A stretch of 64,000 bases of DNA from positions 1-64,000 of the forward strand of contig NZ_FNQF01000005.1 in NCBI RefSeq assembly GCF_900107595.1, read 5' to 3'. The position numbers and the translations under genes were made by a program. This stretch comes from Psychroflexus halocasei (lineage in GTDB: Bacteria > Bacteroidota > Bacteroidia > Flavobacteriales > Flavobacteriaceae). The notes beneath the pieces are model-generated. The model saw only the letters and a list, made by a program, of their open reading frames with translations, did not search any database and had not been told where the DNA came from. The stretch's first letter is position 1, and every line of letters begins with the position of its first letter. Positions 36,293 through 44,445 of the stretch are shown in pieces.

Positions 36293-36580
36293 ATGAGATA
36301 TTTTAAAATAACATATTATTTAGCATTTGTATTAATCATCAGTCTTGCATCATCGTGTAGTAGTGATGATGACACTAACCCATCAGCTCCAGAAGGAAGT
36401 CAACTTGAGTTTGCAGAAATAGATTTTACCAATTCTCTTGGTATAAATACAGCTTATAAAGGACTAGCAGCTTATGAAATAATTTTTAATGGAACTTTTG
36501 TCAATGCTTTAAATGGTATTGAAGTCCAGATTGAAGGAACTTTAAAAGTCAATTTCCCTGAAAATGTAGAACAATATTGA
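36293..36580 (+). CDS. internally deleted lipoprotein (derivative of 34241-34834)
   Basis: A 95-residue lipoprotein (CSSDDD start) whose residues 1-41 and 42-95 match residues 1-41 and 144-197 of the 197-residue protein at 34241. The missing 102 codons (306 bases) were removed in frame between EFA and EIDF, where the longer copy carries CAG at both ends of the lost segment (microhomology). Signal peptide and C-terminal strands remain. Whether the short product folds is doubtful; it may be a pseudogene still in frame. Confidence 0.7.
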   Translation: MRYFKITYYLAFVLIISLASSCSSDDDTNPSAPEGSQLEFAEIDFTNSLGINTAYKGLAAYEIIFNGTFVNALNGIEVQIEGTLKVNFPENVEQY

Positions 36581-36934
36581 TTTTAAAAATTAGTTTATTT
36601 GTTCGTTTACAAGTCCCGTGTATCTAATAAATACTCGGGACTTATTTTTTAGACTTTAGCTAATTCATAACTGATTTTGTTCTTTAAAGTTCCTTAGGAT
36701 TTTAAATGAATCATACTAATTACTAAAAACAAATGAATTTTCAGCCGTATAGATTGAAGTCTTAAAATTAACAATCACTATGTTTTAGTCGGAAAGTCGA
36801 AAAACTGAATTAATGCTATTTACCAAGCATACATTAAACCATGTCATTTATAAAGTATTTTATGGCGCAGATAAATTTCCTCTATGATTTTTAGTGAGTA
36901 GTTTGTAATTTAACTCACTTAAAATCAATAAATT
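36581..36934. other. 354-base intergenic region with terminator
   Basis: It begins with the terminator of the lipoprotein series (36611-36650). The rest is AT-rich without a convincing frame; no clear TAnnTTTG element was found before the gene at 36935. Confidence 0.45.
36611..36650 (+). terminator. terminator of the lipoprotein cluster
   Basis: AAGTCCCG (36611-36618) and CGGGACTT (36636-36643) pair, extended by GTAT/ATAC after one mismatch, followed by ATTTTTTA. Confidence 0.85.
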
Positions 36935-37465
36935 ATGATGTATCTTGAAAAGATTAGAGTGATTGCTAGTTTTGTTCTACCTTTTATCATTCTTGTTTCT
37001 ACTCCAAATATAATATCTGCCCAATCCACAGTAAACACTTCAGGAGGAAGTAATACATTATCAATTGGAGCTTTTGATTATTCCATAGGTGAAATGACAG
37101 TCGTCAGTACACAAAGCAATGCTAATATCACTGTGACACAAGGATTACTTCAAGTTGAAAGTTCAAGTTTAGGGACTCCAGAAGAAATACTATCGGATCA
37201 AGACTTGACAATATATCCTAACCCAACGACAGATTTACTTTATATCAAGCCGTCATTAAAGGGTTCTGGGGAGCTTTCAATCAAACTTTACGATTTACAA
37301 GGACGTCGCGTTTCGGAACGTACTTTCTATTTGGAAACAGGTTTAGAAAAGCAAAAAATTGATTTGTCTTATTTACAAGAAGCAACCTATATGCTCAGTG
37401 TGGAGTTTATTCATGAACAAAAAAATTATCGCCAAACTTACAAGATTGTGAAATCTAGTTTATGA
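36935..37465 (+). CDS. small T9SS type A sorting-domain protein
   Basis: A 176-residue secreted protein: signal peptide (about 1-30, ending ISAQ), a short region of about 55 residues (STVNTSGGSNTLSIGAFDYSIGEMTVV...VTQGLLQVE) and a type IX sorting domain (LTIYPNPTTDLLYIKPS, IKLYDLQGRRVSE, YMLSVEFIHEQ) filling the C-terminal half. The gene for the large YadA-like protein starts 39 bases later; small proteins of this layout often precede large repeat surface proteins in Flavobacteria, so it may help display its neighbour. Confidence 0.82.
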   Translation: MMYLEKIRVIASFVLPFIILVSTPNIISAQSTVNTSGGSNTLSIGAFDYSIGEMTVVSTQSNANITVTQGLLQVESSSLGTPEEILSDQDLTIYPNPTTDLLYIKPSLKGSGELSIKLYDLQGRRVSERTFYLETGLEKQKIDLSYLQEATYMLSVEFIHEQKNYRQTYKIVKSSL

Positions 37466-37504
37466 TAATGGTTATCAATTATTAACCGATTAAATCTAAA
37501 TATT

Positions 37505-40504
37505 ATGAAAAAAATTGTTTTATTTTTCTCTGTCATATTATTGTTTAGTTATCATCTTCAGGCGCAAACGCCAGAGGAATTTAATTATCAAGGTATTGCA
37601 AGAAACAACAGCGGAGACCCAATGACCAATCAAAGTTTAGGATTGCGAATTAGTATTCTTAGTGGAAGTTCAGCCGTTTATATAGAGACACATAATGTGA
37701 CGACCAATAATTTTGGTTTATATACATTATCTGTAGGAGGAGGGACGCCAATTTCAGGAGCGATGAATACTGTAAATTGGAGTTCGGGAAATAAACACAT
37801 TAAAGTGGAGATTGACCCTAATGGAGGAACTAATTATTCTGACTTAGGAACATCTGCGCTATTAAGCGTTCCATACGCCATGTATGCTGCATCTAGTGGT
37901 GGTGGTGGTGGCGGAAGCCCAACAGGAATTGCAGGAGGAGACTTATCAGGAACTTATCCCAATCCAGATATTGCCGATAATGCTATCACCACAACAAAAA
38001 TAAACGATGCAGCAATTACTGCAGAAAAAATAAACGCGATGGGCGCCACCAATGGCCAAGTGCTTACGTTTAACGGCACCAATTGGACCCCAGACAATAT
38101 AACCGGCGGAAGCGGCGACAACTGGGGAAGCCAAGTAGCTGAAACCGATGCAACATTAACAGGGGATGGAACAACAGGTAACGAGTTAGGCCTTGCCCAA
38201 AATGGCGCCACCGACGGCCAAATCCTGCAATGGGACGATACCAATGCCAATTGGACCCCTACAGACCCAACCGCTGGTGCTGATGCTTTTTTTGAAGCCG
38301 ATGCCGATAAAATTAACTATACCGAAACCACTAATTTTGGAAAGGATTTTTTGGTTAATACAGATGAGATTGATTATCCGACTGGTAGCACAGATATTAA
38401 GAATAAGTTGATGTTTGTTCCCTCAAAAGAAGGTGCTTTACGAGTTGGAAGAATTTCTAATGAAAATTGGAACTTAAGCAATATTGGAAATTCAAGTGTG
38501 GCATTTGGAAGCAATACGGAAGCTTCTGGTACAAACTCTTTTGCCGCGGGGGTTGTATCAAAAGCTACTGGCTTATACTCCACCGCACTAGGATATCATA
38601 CAAAAGCCTCTGGTTGGTATTCGACAGCAACGGGAAAATTTGCGGAAGCATCTGGGTGGGGCTCCACTGCTATGGGACAAAATACAAAAGCATTATCCTT
38701 TGTCGAAACCGTAGTAGGAACTTACAATACAGAATATACACCTGCAGATATAGATTCATTTGATGATACAGACAGGCAGTTTACCGTAGGAATTGGAGAC
38801 GCTACAAACAACAGAGCCGACGGGTTTATGGTAATGAAATCTGGCTTGGTAACTGCACCGGAATTGACCAATACATTAATTGACAGTGATCAACAAGCAT
38901 TGGTGACCAAGGAATACCTTGATGCCAATGCAGGAGCGGGCTTTTTTGAAGCCGATGCCGATCAAATTACGTATGGAAATACCACTAATTTTGGGAAAGA
39001 TTTATTGTTTAATACCGATGAGATTGATTATCCTACTGGCAGTACGATTGATAAATACAAAATGATGTTCCTCCCTTCTAAAAATGGAGCTTTTCGTGCC
39101 GGTTCGGTTTATGGTGATCCGTGGAACGTGAGTAATATAGGAGATGGGAGTGTCGCAATGGGGTATTATACAAAAGCCTCGGGTGAAGCCTCCACCGCAA
39201 TGGGTGGTAGTACAAAAGCCTCGGGCGATTATTCCACTGCAATGGGTAGAAGTACAGAAGCCACCGGCGCCTACTCCACTGCAGTAGGCAATTTAACGCT
39301 AGCCCCGGGCGAAAACTCTACCGCAATGGGAAATGAAACAGAAGCTATTGGCGAAAACTCTACGGCAATGGGAAATAAAACAGATGCTATTGGCGAAAAC
39401 TCCACTGCAATGGGATATGGCTCAAGAGCCAATGGTTTTAACTCTACTGCAATTGGGCTTAACGCTTTCGCCACCGACTCTTTGTCCATCGCAATGGGTT
39501 ATTTTACAGAAGCCTCAGGTGTACGTTCCACAGCAATGGGAGGACTTACCACAGCATCTGGTCGAGCCTCTATCGCAATGGGATATAATACCGAGTCCTC
39601 GAGCTTTACCTCCACCTCAATGGGATGGAGAACCGAAGCTTCGGGCCGCAGTTCTACGGCAATGGGACAATATTCAACAGCCTCTGGCGAGGGTTCCACG
39701 GCAATGGGGAATGACACACAAGCTCTTGGTCAAAATTCCCTCGCAATTGGGAGTGATACAAAAGCAGTAGGCAATAGATCTCTCTCAATGGGTTATATGT
39801 CAGAAGCTAATGCGCATGGTTCTATTGCGATGGGAAATAATGTTGTAGCGAATGGATTTAGTTCCACAGTTATCGGTTCTCATGCAAAGGTAACCAAAGA
39901 AGGCGCAATGTATTTAGCGGACTACAGTAGGGATGTAAGTACCATAGACACCCGGGTAACGTCCAACCGTTTTTATGCCAGGTTTGACAATGGATACTAT
40001 TTATATACCGATGGTTTAGCAGATATAGGTATCTATATGCAACATGGCGATAACTCGTGGAGCACCATTTCCGACAAGAACAAAAAGGAAAACATAAAAC
40101 TTGCAAAGGGAAATTATTTTATCGAGAGCATTAAAAAAATGCCGCTGGGCAGTTGGAATTATATTGGCCAAGACAAAAAGAAATACCGTCACTGGGGACC
40201 AATGGCACAAGATTTTCATAAATATTTTGGCAAAGATGGCATCGGGACCATCGGGAACGATACCACTATCGCAAGTGCCGACATTGATGGCGTAATGATG
40301 ATTGCTATTCAGCAATTGGCAAAAGAGAACGATTCCTTAAAAACTAAAATCGCTATATTAAAAAAGAAAATGAAAAAACAAGAGATGTTTTTAGAAGCTA
40401 AGGTGGAGAATCTTCATAAAGCCAAAGGCAAGATGGAAGAACGTTTATCTAAAATAGAAGCCTTAATAAGACGCAATGAGCCAACTAATTACTCGAATCG
40501 ATAA
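37505..40504 (+). CDS. trimeric YadA-head/tail-fibre protein with S74 chaperone domain
   Basis: A 999-residue secreted protein. After the signal peptide (about 1-21) come a beta-rich N-terminal domain (FNYQGIARNNSGDPM), a GGGGGG linker, collagen-like or coiled linkers, and two homologous blocks, each FFEADAD...NFGKD...NTDEIDYPTGST...W(N)xSNIG, followed by YadA-like head repeats (STAMGxxTxASG, 14 residues). The first block has about five repeats, the second 18. The C-terminal region (ISDKNKKENI...GPMAQDFHKYFG) is an S74 intramolecular chaperone with a Ser-Lys dyad in SDKNKK, and a final coiled coil. S74 domains drive trimerisation of phage tail spikes and may be cleaved off. It probably forms a long surface fibre. 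No outer-membrane anchor barrel is present. Confidence 0.88.
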   Translation: MKKIVLFFSVILLFSYHLQAQTPEEFNYQGIARNNSGDPMTNQSLGLRISILSGSSAVYIETHNVTTNNFGLYTLSVGGGTPISGAMNTVNWSSGNKHIKVEIDPNGGTNYSDLGTSALLSVPYAMYAASSGGGGGGSPTGIAGGDLSGTYPNPDIADNAITTTKINDAAITAEKINAMGATNGQVLTFNGTNWTPDNITGGSGDNWGSQVAETDATLTGDGTTGNELGLAQNGATDGQILQWDDTNANWTPTDPTAGADAFFEADADKINYTETTNFGKDFLVNTDEIDYPTGSTDIKNKLMFVPSKEGALRVGRISNENWNLSNIGNSSVAFGSNTEASGTNSFAAGVVSKATGLYSTALGYHTKASGWYSTATGKFAEASGWGSTAMGQNTKALSFVETVVGTYNTEYTPADIDSFDDTDRQFTVGIGDATNNRADGFMVMKSGLVTAPELTNTLIDSDQQALVTKEYLDANAGAGFFEADADQITYGNTTNFGKDLLFNTDEIDYPTGSTIDKYKMMFLPSKNGAFRAGSVYGDPWNVSNIGDGSVAMGYYTKASGEASTAMGGSTKASGDYSTAMGRSTEATGAYSTAVGNLTLAPGENSTAMGNETEAIGENSTAMGNKTDAIGENSTAMGYGSRANGFNSTAIGLNAFATDSLSIAMGYFTEASGVRSTAMGGLTTASGRASIAMGYNTESSSFTSTSMGWRTEASGRSSTAMGQYSTASGEGSTAMGNDTQALGQNSLAIGSDTKAVGNRSLSMGYMSEANAHGSIAMGNNVVANGFSSTVIGSHAKVTKEGAMYLADYSRDVSTIDTRVTSNRFYARFDNGYYLYTDGLADIGIYMQHGDNSWSTISDKNKKENIKLAKGNYFIESIKKMPLGSWNYIGQDKKKYRHWGPMAQDFHKYFGKDGIGTIGNDTTIASADIDGVMMIAIQQLAKENDSLKTKIAILKKKMKKQEMFLEAKVENLHKAKGKMEERLSKIEALIRRNEPTNYSNR
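39140..39889 (+). repeat. 42-base coding repeats (YadA-like head)
   Basis: Eighteen consecutive 42-base units encode a 14-residue motif of the form GxxSTAMGxxTxAS. Some neighbouring units are almost identical (GENSTAMGN(E/K)T(E/D)AI), so recombination between them could change the copy number. Open frames on other strands here are shadows of the repeat. Confidence 0.9.
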
Positions 40505-40526
40505 TAGTTTTATTTGTTCGCGAGAT

Positions 40527-40562
40527 AGTCTCGGGTATTATATCAATACTTGGGACTTCTTG
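40527..40562 (+). terminator. terminator after the YadA-like gene
   Basis: AGTCTCGGGTATT (40527-40539) pairs with AATACTTGGGACT (40545-40557), allowing G-U pairs, followed by TCTTGTTATT. It resembles the terminator at 36611. Confidence 0.65.
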
Positions 40563-40571
40563 TTATTAAAA

Positions 40572-40606
40572 AAGCTCTTAAGATTCAATTCTTAAGAGCT
40601 TCATTT
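40572..40606 (-). terminator. terminator after the riboswitch-controlled gene
   Basis: GCTCTTAAGA (40574-40583) and TCTTAAGAGC (40590-40599) pair perfectly. On the minus strand a TTTTTT run follows directly, giving a strong terminator for the gene at 40625. Confidence 0.85.
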
Positions 40607-40624
40607 ATTTTGAAATTTGAAATA

Positions 40625-41737
40625 CTATTTCTTAATTAATTTTTTAATCGCAACACCTTCATTTGTACTGATATGAATCTGATAAAATCCAGATTGCAAA
40701 TGAGTCAGGTCGATGTTTTTCATTTTTGAGCTTAAAACAAGTTGACCTGCCGCATTATATATATTGACAGCTGTAACCTCTTTCTCAGTTTGTATTTTAA
40801 TATTTGATGCTACAGGGTTTGGATAAACCAATAAATCATCAGAAGAAAACTTTGTCGATTTGAGTACCGTTTCTGCTTCTTGAGGAATATAAGGTCTTCT
40901 TTCAGAAAAACTTAATCCCACCCAAGAGTTATTTGTTAACTGAATTTGATTAAAATCTGTAGCTGTTTGCCAGTTAGATAAATTAGTTCCTGTGTAATAC
41001 TTCCATTGGTTTTCAGCTGAATTTTGTCCAGAATGTATATCGAGTTGTACATCTGTAACCTCTTCGCTATCAAATGTATAACTGAAGTAGTTTGTGTTGT
41101 TTTCAATTATACTCAAAGCTTCTTCAGCAGTTAGGCTTCCATCATATTGAATGCCAAAAACAAATGAATCTTCAACGCTATCAGTTGAAGTTCCAAAATC
41201 AACAATCACTAAACTTCGGTCGCTCCCAGTGCCAATCCAATTTTCAATATCATTATGGTTCAACCATAATGAGCTGTAAGCAGGAATAGGTGTGATTGGC
41301 GCTTCAGCCTCAGGATTTGAAAAACCATAAGAACAGCCATACCACATGCCGTTTTCAACAACTTCGCCAATTCCGCCATTCATTTCAAACATTTCTATTG
41401 AGCTTCCGCTCCACGTACTCCACCAATCAGGTTCTCCACTTAATTGACTATGATTGTTGTAAATAATATCATTTAAAAAACCACCGGTTTGATCAATCTC
41501 AAAAGCAGGTTCTTCCATTTCAATTGTTTCTAAAATATCTTGAAAAGTAGGATTTTCACTAGCGTTATATCTAAAGCCCCAAGCATAAGAGCGGTCATCA
41601 GTTTCGTCTTTAAAGTCGATGACCATATAGGCTGTTTGATCTCCTTCTCCGACATAAAATTTAACATCCTCTGATGTAAATTGTGCGAAAACAAATTGCG
41701 TCAAAAACACAAATAATAAAAAAGTAATTCTTCTCAT
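40625..41737 (-). CDS. T9SS-secreted protein under cobalamin riboswitch control (duplicated domain)
   Basis: A 370-residue protein with a signal peptide (about 1-18, ending VFAQ) and a C-terminal type IX sorting domain (about 295-370: LLVYPNPVASNIKIQ, AAGQLVLSS, FYQIHISTNEG). The middle holds two tandem copies of one domain: copy 1 has YVGEGDQTAYMVIDF...SYAWGFRYN...DILETIE, copy 2 has WIGTGSDRSLVIVDF...SFVFGIQYDG...EALSIIE, each ending in a Trp-rich stretch (WWSTWSG; WKYYTGTNLSNW). Similar domains occur, as I recall, in PEP-CTERM and other exported proteins near B12 genes, so a cobalamin- or cobalt-binding surface protein is the best guess. It is the only gene between the riboswitch and its terminator. 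Confidence 0.8.
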   Translation of the reverse strand: MRRITFLLFVFLTQFVFAQFTSEDVKFYVGEGDQTAYMVIDFKDETDDRSYAWGFRYNASENPTFQDILETIEMEEPAFEIDQTGGFLNDIIYNNHSQLSGEPDWWSTWSGSSIEMFEMNGGIGEVVENGMWYGCSYGFSNPEAEAPITPIPAYSSLWLNHNDIENWIGTGSDRSLVIVDFGTSTDSVEDSFVFGIQYDGSLTAEEALSIIENNTNYFSYTFDSEEVTDVQLDIHSGQNSAENQWKYYTGTNLSNWQTATDFNQIQLTNNSWVGLSFSERRPYIPQEAETVLKSTKFSSDDLLVYPNPVASNIKIQTEKEVTAVNIYNAAGQLVLSSKMKNIDLTHLQSGFYQIHISTNEGVAIKKLIKK

Positions 41738-42034
41738 AACTATATAAAATTTAAAAGTTTAACTCCCGAAACTTTATAGAAATTGAGTTACATAAGAATT
41801 CAGCATTGAATAATGCGCAAGTGAAGACTTTTGTAAACCTTTATTCCCGAAAGTTTATTTTTCATTCTAAAGGCAGGTCTCCTGGCTTGCTAATTATTGT
41901 TGGCCTTCCCAGATAAATCCAGTGGCATGTTTCAACAATAACGACAGTATAGCTTACAGTTGCGGGTACAGCTCAAGATTTGATATCATCTCACTTGATT
42001 CCCTTTTCATGAACAATTGTTCAGCCTTATGGCG
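41738..42034 (-). promoter_or_regulatory. cobalamin riboswitch leader of the secreted-protein gene
   Basis: On the minus strand, from 5' to 3', are a GGGAA near 42003-41999, GCTGTACCCGCAACTGT (41972-41956), GCCACTG (41926-41920), TGGGAAGGCC (41911-41902) and the B12 box AAGCCAGGAGACCTGCC (41888-41872). These are the conserved core elements of the adenosylcobalamin aptamer in the right order. The aptamer covers about 41870-42005; the rest to the start codon at 41737 is an expression platform containing two similar CTTTCGGGA/GTTTCGGGA segments. The riboswitch would lower expression when B12 is plentiful. Confidence 0.93.
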
Positions 42035-42042
42035 CAAATATA
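42010..42042 (-). promoter_or_regulatory. promoter of the riboswitch transcript and 14-base palindrome
   Basis: TATATTTG on the minus strand (42035-42042) matches TAnnTTTG. Just downstream lies a perfect palindrome TGAACAATTGTTCA (42010-42023), near the expected transcription start (about 42028). The palindrome may be a protein operator or a 5' hairpin of the leader. Confidence 0.45.
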
Positions 42043-42151
42043 GAGTTAAATTTTGAGATTTGTTTACTCTCAGTTTCAATCTTTCTTATCTCTATCATTC
42101 AGAGATTCTATGCAGATTATTTTTTAGGCTTTAAAGCAATTCAACTTTCCA

Positions 42152-43273
42152 TCAACTTACTTTTTTATAGCTCCACACCGCTAGACCATTCATGACAATA
42201 GCATAAAGAAGTGTTTTTAAAACTTGCGGAAGAATATCTAAAGGCCCAGAGCCTTTGAGCAAAACCATGCGTACAATTTCCACAAAGTATTTAACAGGAT
42301 TAAATTCTGTGATAATTTGAGCCCACTTCGGCATACTTTCAATGGGTGTAAATAAACCGCTCATCAAAATAAAAATTACAACAAAAAACCATGAAATGAA
42401 CATGGCTTGTTGCTGGGTGTCAGTAAAGTTTGAAATAAACAATCCCATCCCTAAAACCACTAAAATATAGATTGAAGTATAGCCGTATAATAATAGCAGA
42501 CTGCCGACCATTGGAATATTAAAAATAACTTTTGCGAGGATTAAACCTATTGTTAATAAGCCCATCCCGATAATCCAAAATGGAAATAACTTTCCTATGA
42601 TAAATTGACTTTTTCGAATGGGTGTCACATTCATTTGTTCAAGTGTGCCAATTTCTTTTTCTCTCACAATATTCATTCCTGACAGAAATAAAGTAATCAT
42701 AGTCACGAGCAACACCAAAATACCAGGGACCATAAAAGTTTTATAGTCTAAAGTCACATTATACCAAAAAGAAGGAATACTCACGATACTGACGGGTTGC
42801 ACGGCTTTTTGGGAAGCATCCATCAATTCGGTCTTGATGTTTTGATTATAATTCTGAACAATTTGATTAACATATCCGCTTTCAACACCGGCAGCAGCAC
42901 CATCAATGGCATTGATGATGAGACTAAGACTTGCCTTTTTTTCTTTTAAAAGATGGCGTTCAAAATTATTAGGAATTTCTAATATCACATCTACATCACC
43001 TGCCAACATTGCAGAACTTGCTTGATCGTGAGAATCAAAATCAGCTAAAACATTAAAATATGTTGACGCATTAAATTTTTCAACTAATTCACGTGAAGTT
43101 GATGTGTGATCACTATCAATATAGGCGAACTTTATGTTTTTTACTTCATAAGTTGCAGCATTTGATAAAATGACCAATTGCAAAATCGGTAATATAAAAA
43201 TGATAGGAAGCATCCCTTTGTTTCTAAAGATTTGCTTAAACTCTTTTTGTACGATGTAAGCTATTGTTTTCAT
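42152..43273 (-). CDS. ABC-2 type transporter permease
   Basis: A 373-residue membrane protein of the YbhS/YbhR class: one N-terminal helix (about 22-38), a large extracytoplasmic domain (about 40-170) and five C-terminal helices with the ABC-2 motif NIVREKEIGTLEQMNVTPI. It is the last gene of the exporter operon and overlaps the preceding permease gene by one base (TAATG). The two permeases and two ATPases should form one heteromeric pump with HlyD and TolC. Confidence 0.92.
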   Translation of the reverse strand: MKTIAYIVQKEFKQIFRNKGMLPIIFILPILQLVILSNAATYEVKNIKFAYIDSDHTSTSRELVEKFNASTYFNVLADFDSHDQASSAMLAGDVDVILEIPNNFERHLLKEKKASLSLIINAIDGAAAGVESGYVNQIVQNYNQNIKTELMDASQKAVQPVSIVSIPSFWYNVTLDYKTFMVPGILVLLVTMITLFLSGMNIVREKEIGTLEQMNVTPIRKSQFIIGKLFPFWIIGMGLLTIGLILAKVIFNIPMVGSLLLLYGYTSIYILVVLGMGLFISNFTDTQQQAMFISWFFVVIFILMSGLFTPIESMPKWAQIITEFNPVKYFVEIVRMVLLKGSGPLDILPQVLKTLLYAIVMNGLAVWSYKKVS

Positions 43274-44379
43274 TATTCCAATCGTATTTTATATTTTTTG
43301 ATACTGAGGCTAATGAAAAATAGAGTCATTGCTATCAATATTAAACTCTCTTTCCACAAATAAGAAATACCGACGCCCTTGAGCATAATGCCTTTAATGA
43401 TGATGATAAACCACTTGGCTGGTATGATGTTACTGATGACTTGTAAAGGAATAGGCATACTGGTAATTGGAAATATAAATCCTGACAGTAAAATCACAGG
43501 AAGCATTAATCCCATTAATGAAATCATCATTGCTGCTTGTTGTGTTTGTGCAATGGTTGAAATTAATATGCCGAGAGCTAATGATGTTATGATGAATAAA
43601 ACACTTTCTGCACCTAATAAAAAGAGACTTCCTTGAATAGGCATTTTAAAAATAGTTATACTTAAAAGCACAATGACCATAGCGTTAACGACAGATAAAA
43701 AGATGTAAGGCACAACTTTTCCGATGATAACTTGGAACGGTTTTAAGGGTGAAACAAGTAAAATTTCCATTGTGCCTAACTCTTTTTCACGTGTAATGGA
43801 TATAGAAGTCATCATTGCTGAGACTAACATGAGGATGATTGTCATCACGCCTGGCACAAACATAAAAACGCTCTTGAGTTCAGGGTTATAAACCATGCGT
43901 GTTTGAGGTATAATTTGGTATGCGACTTCTATATCTTTATTTTCTGCTTGCTGGTAATTTTGAAGGATCGCATTGATATAGTTGGTAATCGAATTAGCTG
44001 TGTTAGGGTCAGTTGCATCAGTCAGAATTTGCAAGCTTGCTTTTCTTTCTTTGATTAAATTTTTACTAAAATCTTTTTCAAAATTGATAACAGCTTTGAT
44101 TTTTCCTTTTTTAAAGGCAGTTTCTATATTGTCTTCATGTGATATAAATTGAGTAATTGTAAAGTATTTTGATGCTGATATTTTATTGATGATTTCTTCA
44201 GTTGTTGCATCTTTTGAATGATCTAAAACAGCGATATCAACATTGTTGATTTCATTTGTAATGGCAAATCCAAAAAGTAAAATTTGGGCAATTGGCATTC
44301 CAAATAGAATGAATAACGAACGTTTATCCCTGAAGATGTGATAAAACTCTTTTTTTACAAAGCCTATGAATCTTTTCAT
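43273..44379 (-). CDS. ABC-2 type transporter permease
   Basis: A 368-residue paralogue of the next permease, with the same layout: N-terminal helix, extracytoplasmic domain and a C-terminal bundle including SITREKELGTMEILLVSPL. It overlaps the downstream permease by one base. The ATPase gene lies 66 bases upstream. Similar two-permease sets (YbhS-YbhR) export drugs and other compounds. Confidence 0.92.
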   Translation of the reverse strand: MKRFIGFVKKEFYHIFRDKRSLFILFGMPIAQILLFGFAITNEINNVDIAVLDHSKDATTEEIINKISASKYFTITQFISHEDNIETAFKKGKIKAVINFEKDFSKNLIKERKASLQILTDATDPNTANSITNYINAILQNYQQAENKDIEVAYQIIPQTRMVYNPELKSVFMFVPGVMTIILMLVSAMMTSISITREKELGTMEILLVSPLKPFQVIIGKVVPYIFLSVVNAMVIVLLSITIFKMPIQGSLFLLGAESVLFIITSLALGILISTIAQTQQAAMMISLMGLMLPVILLSGFIFPITSMPIPLQVISNIIPAKWFIIIIKGIMLKGVGISYLWKESLILIAMTLFFISLSIKKYKIRLE

Positions 44380-44445
44380 TTTTATATATAAAAGACTTTA
44401 CTGTATTTGCTTATCCATTTAAGCGGAAAGTCAGTTAAGTTTAAA

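Noticed and set aside
39271-39770. Open frames of 72-145 residues on both strands in the repeat region
   Set aside because: They arise because the 42-base period is divisible by three, keeping stops out of other frames; composition is unlike real proteins (for example strings of SPIAVE).
39140-39889. Regular 42-base repeats that could look like a CRISPR or satellite array
   Set aside because: They are in frame within a 999-residue protein and encode YadA-like 14-residue units; there are no unique spacers of constant length.
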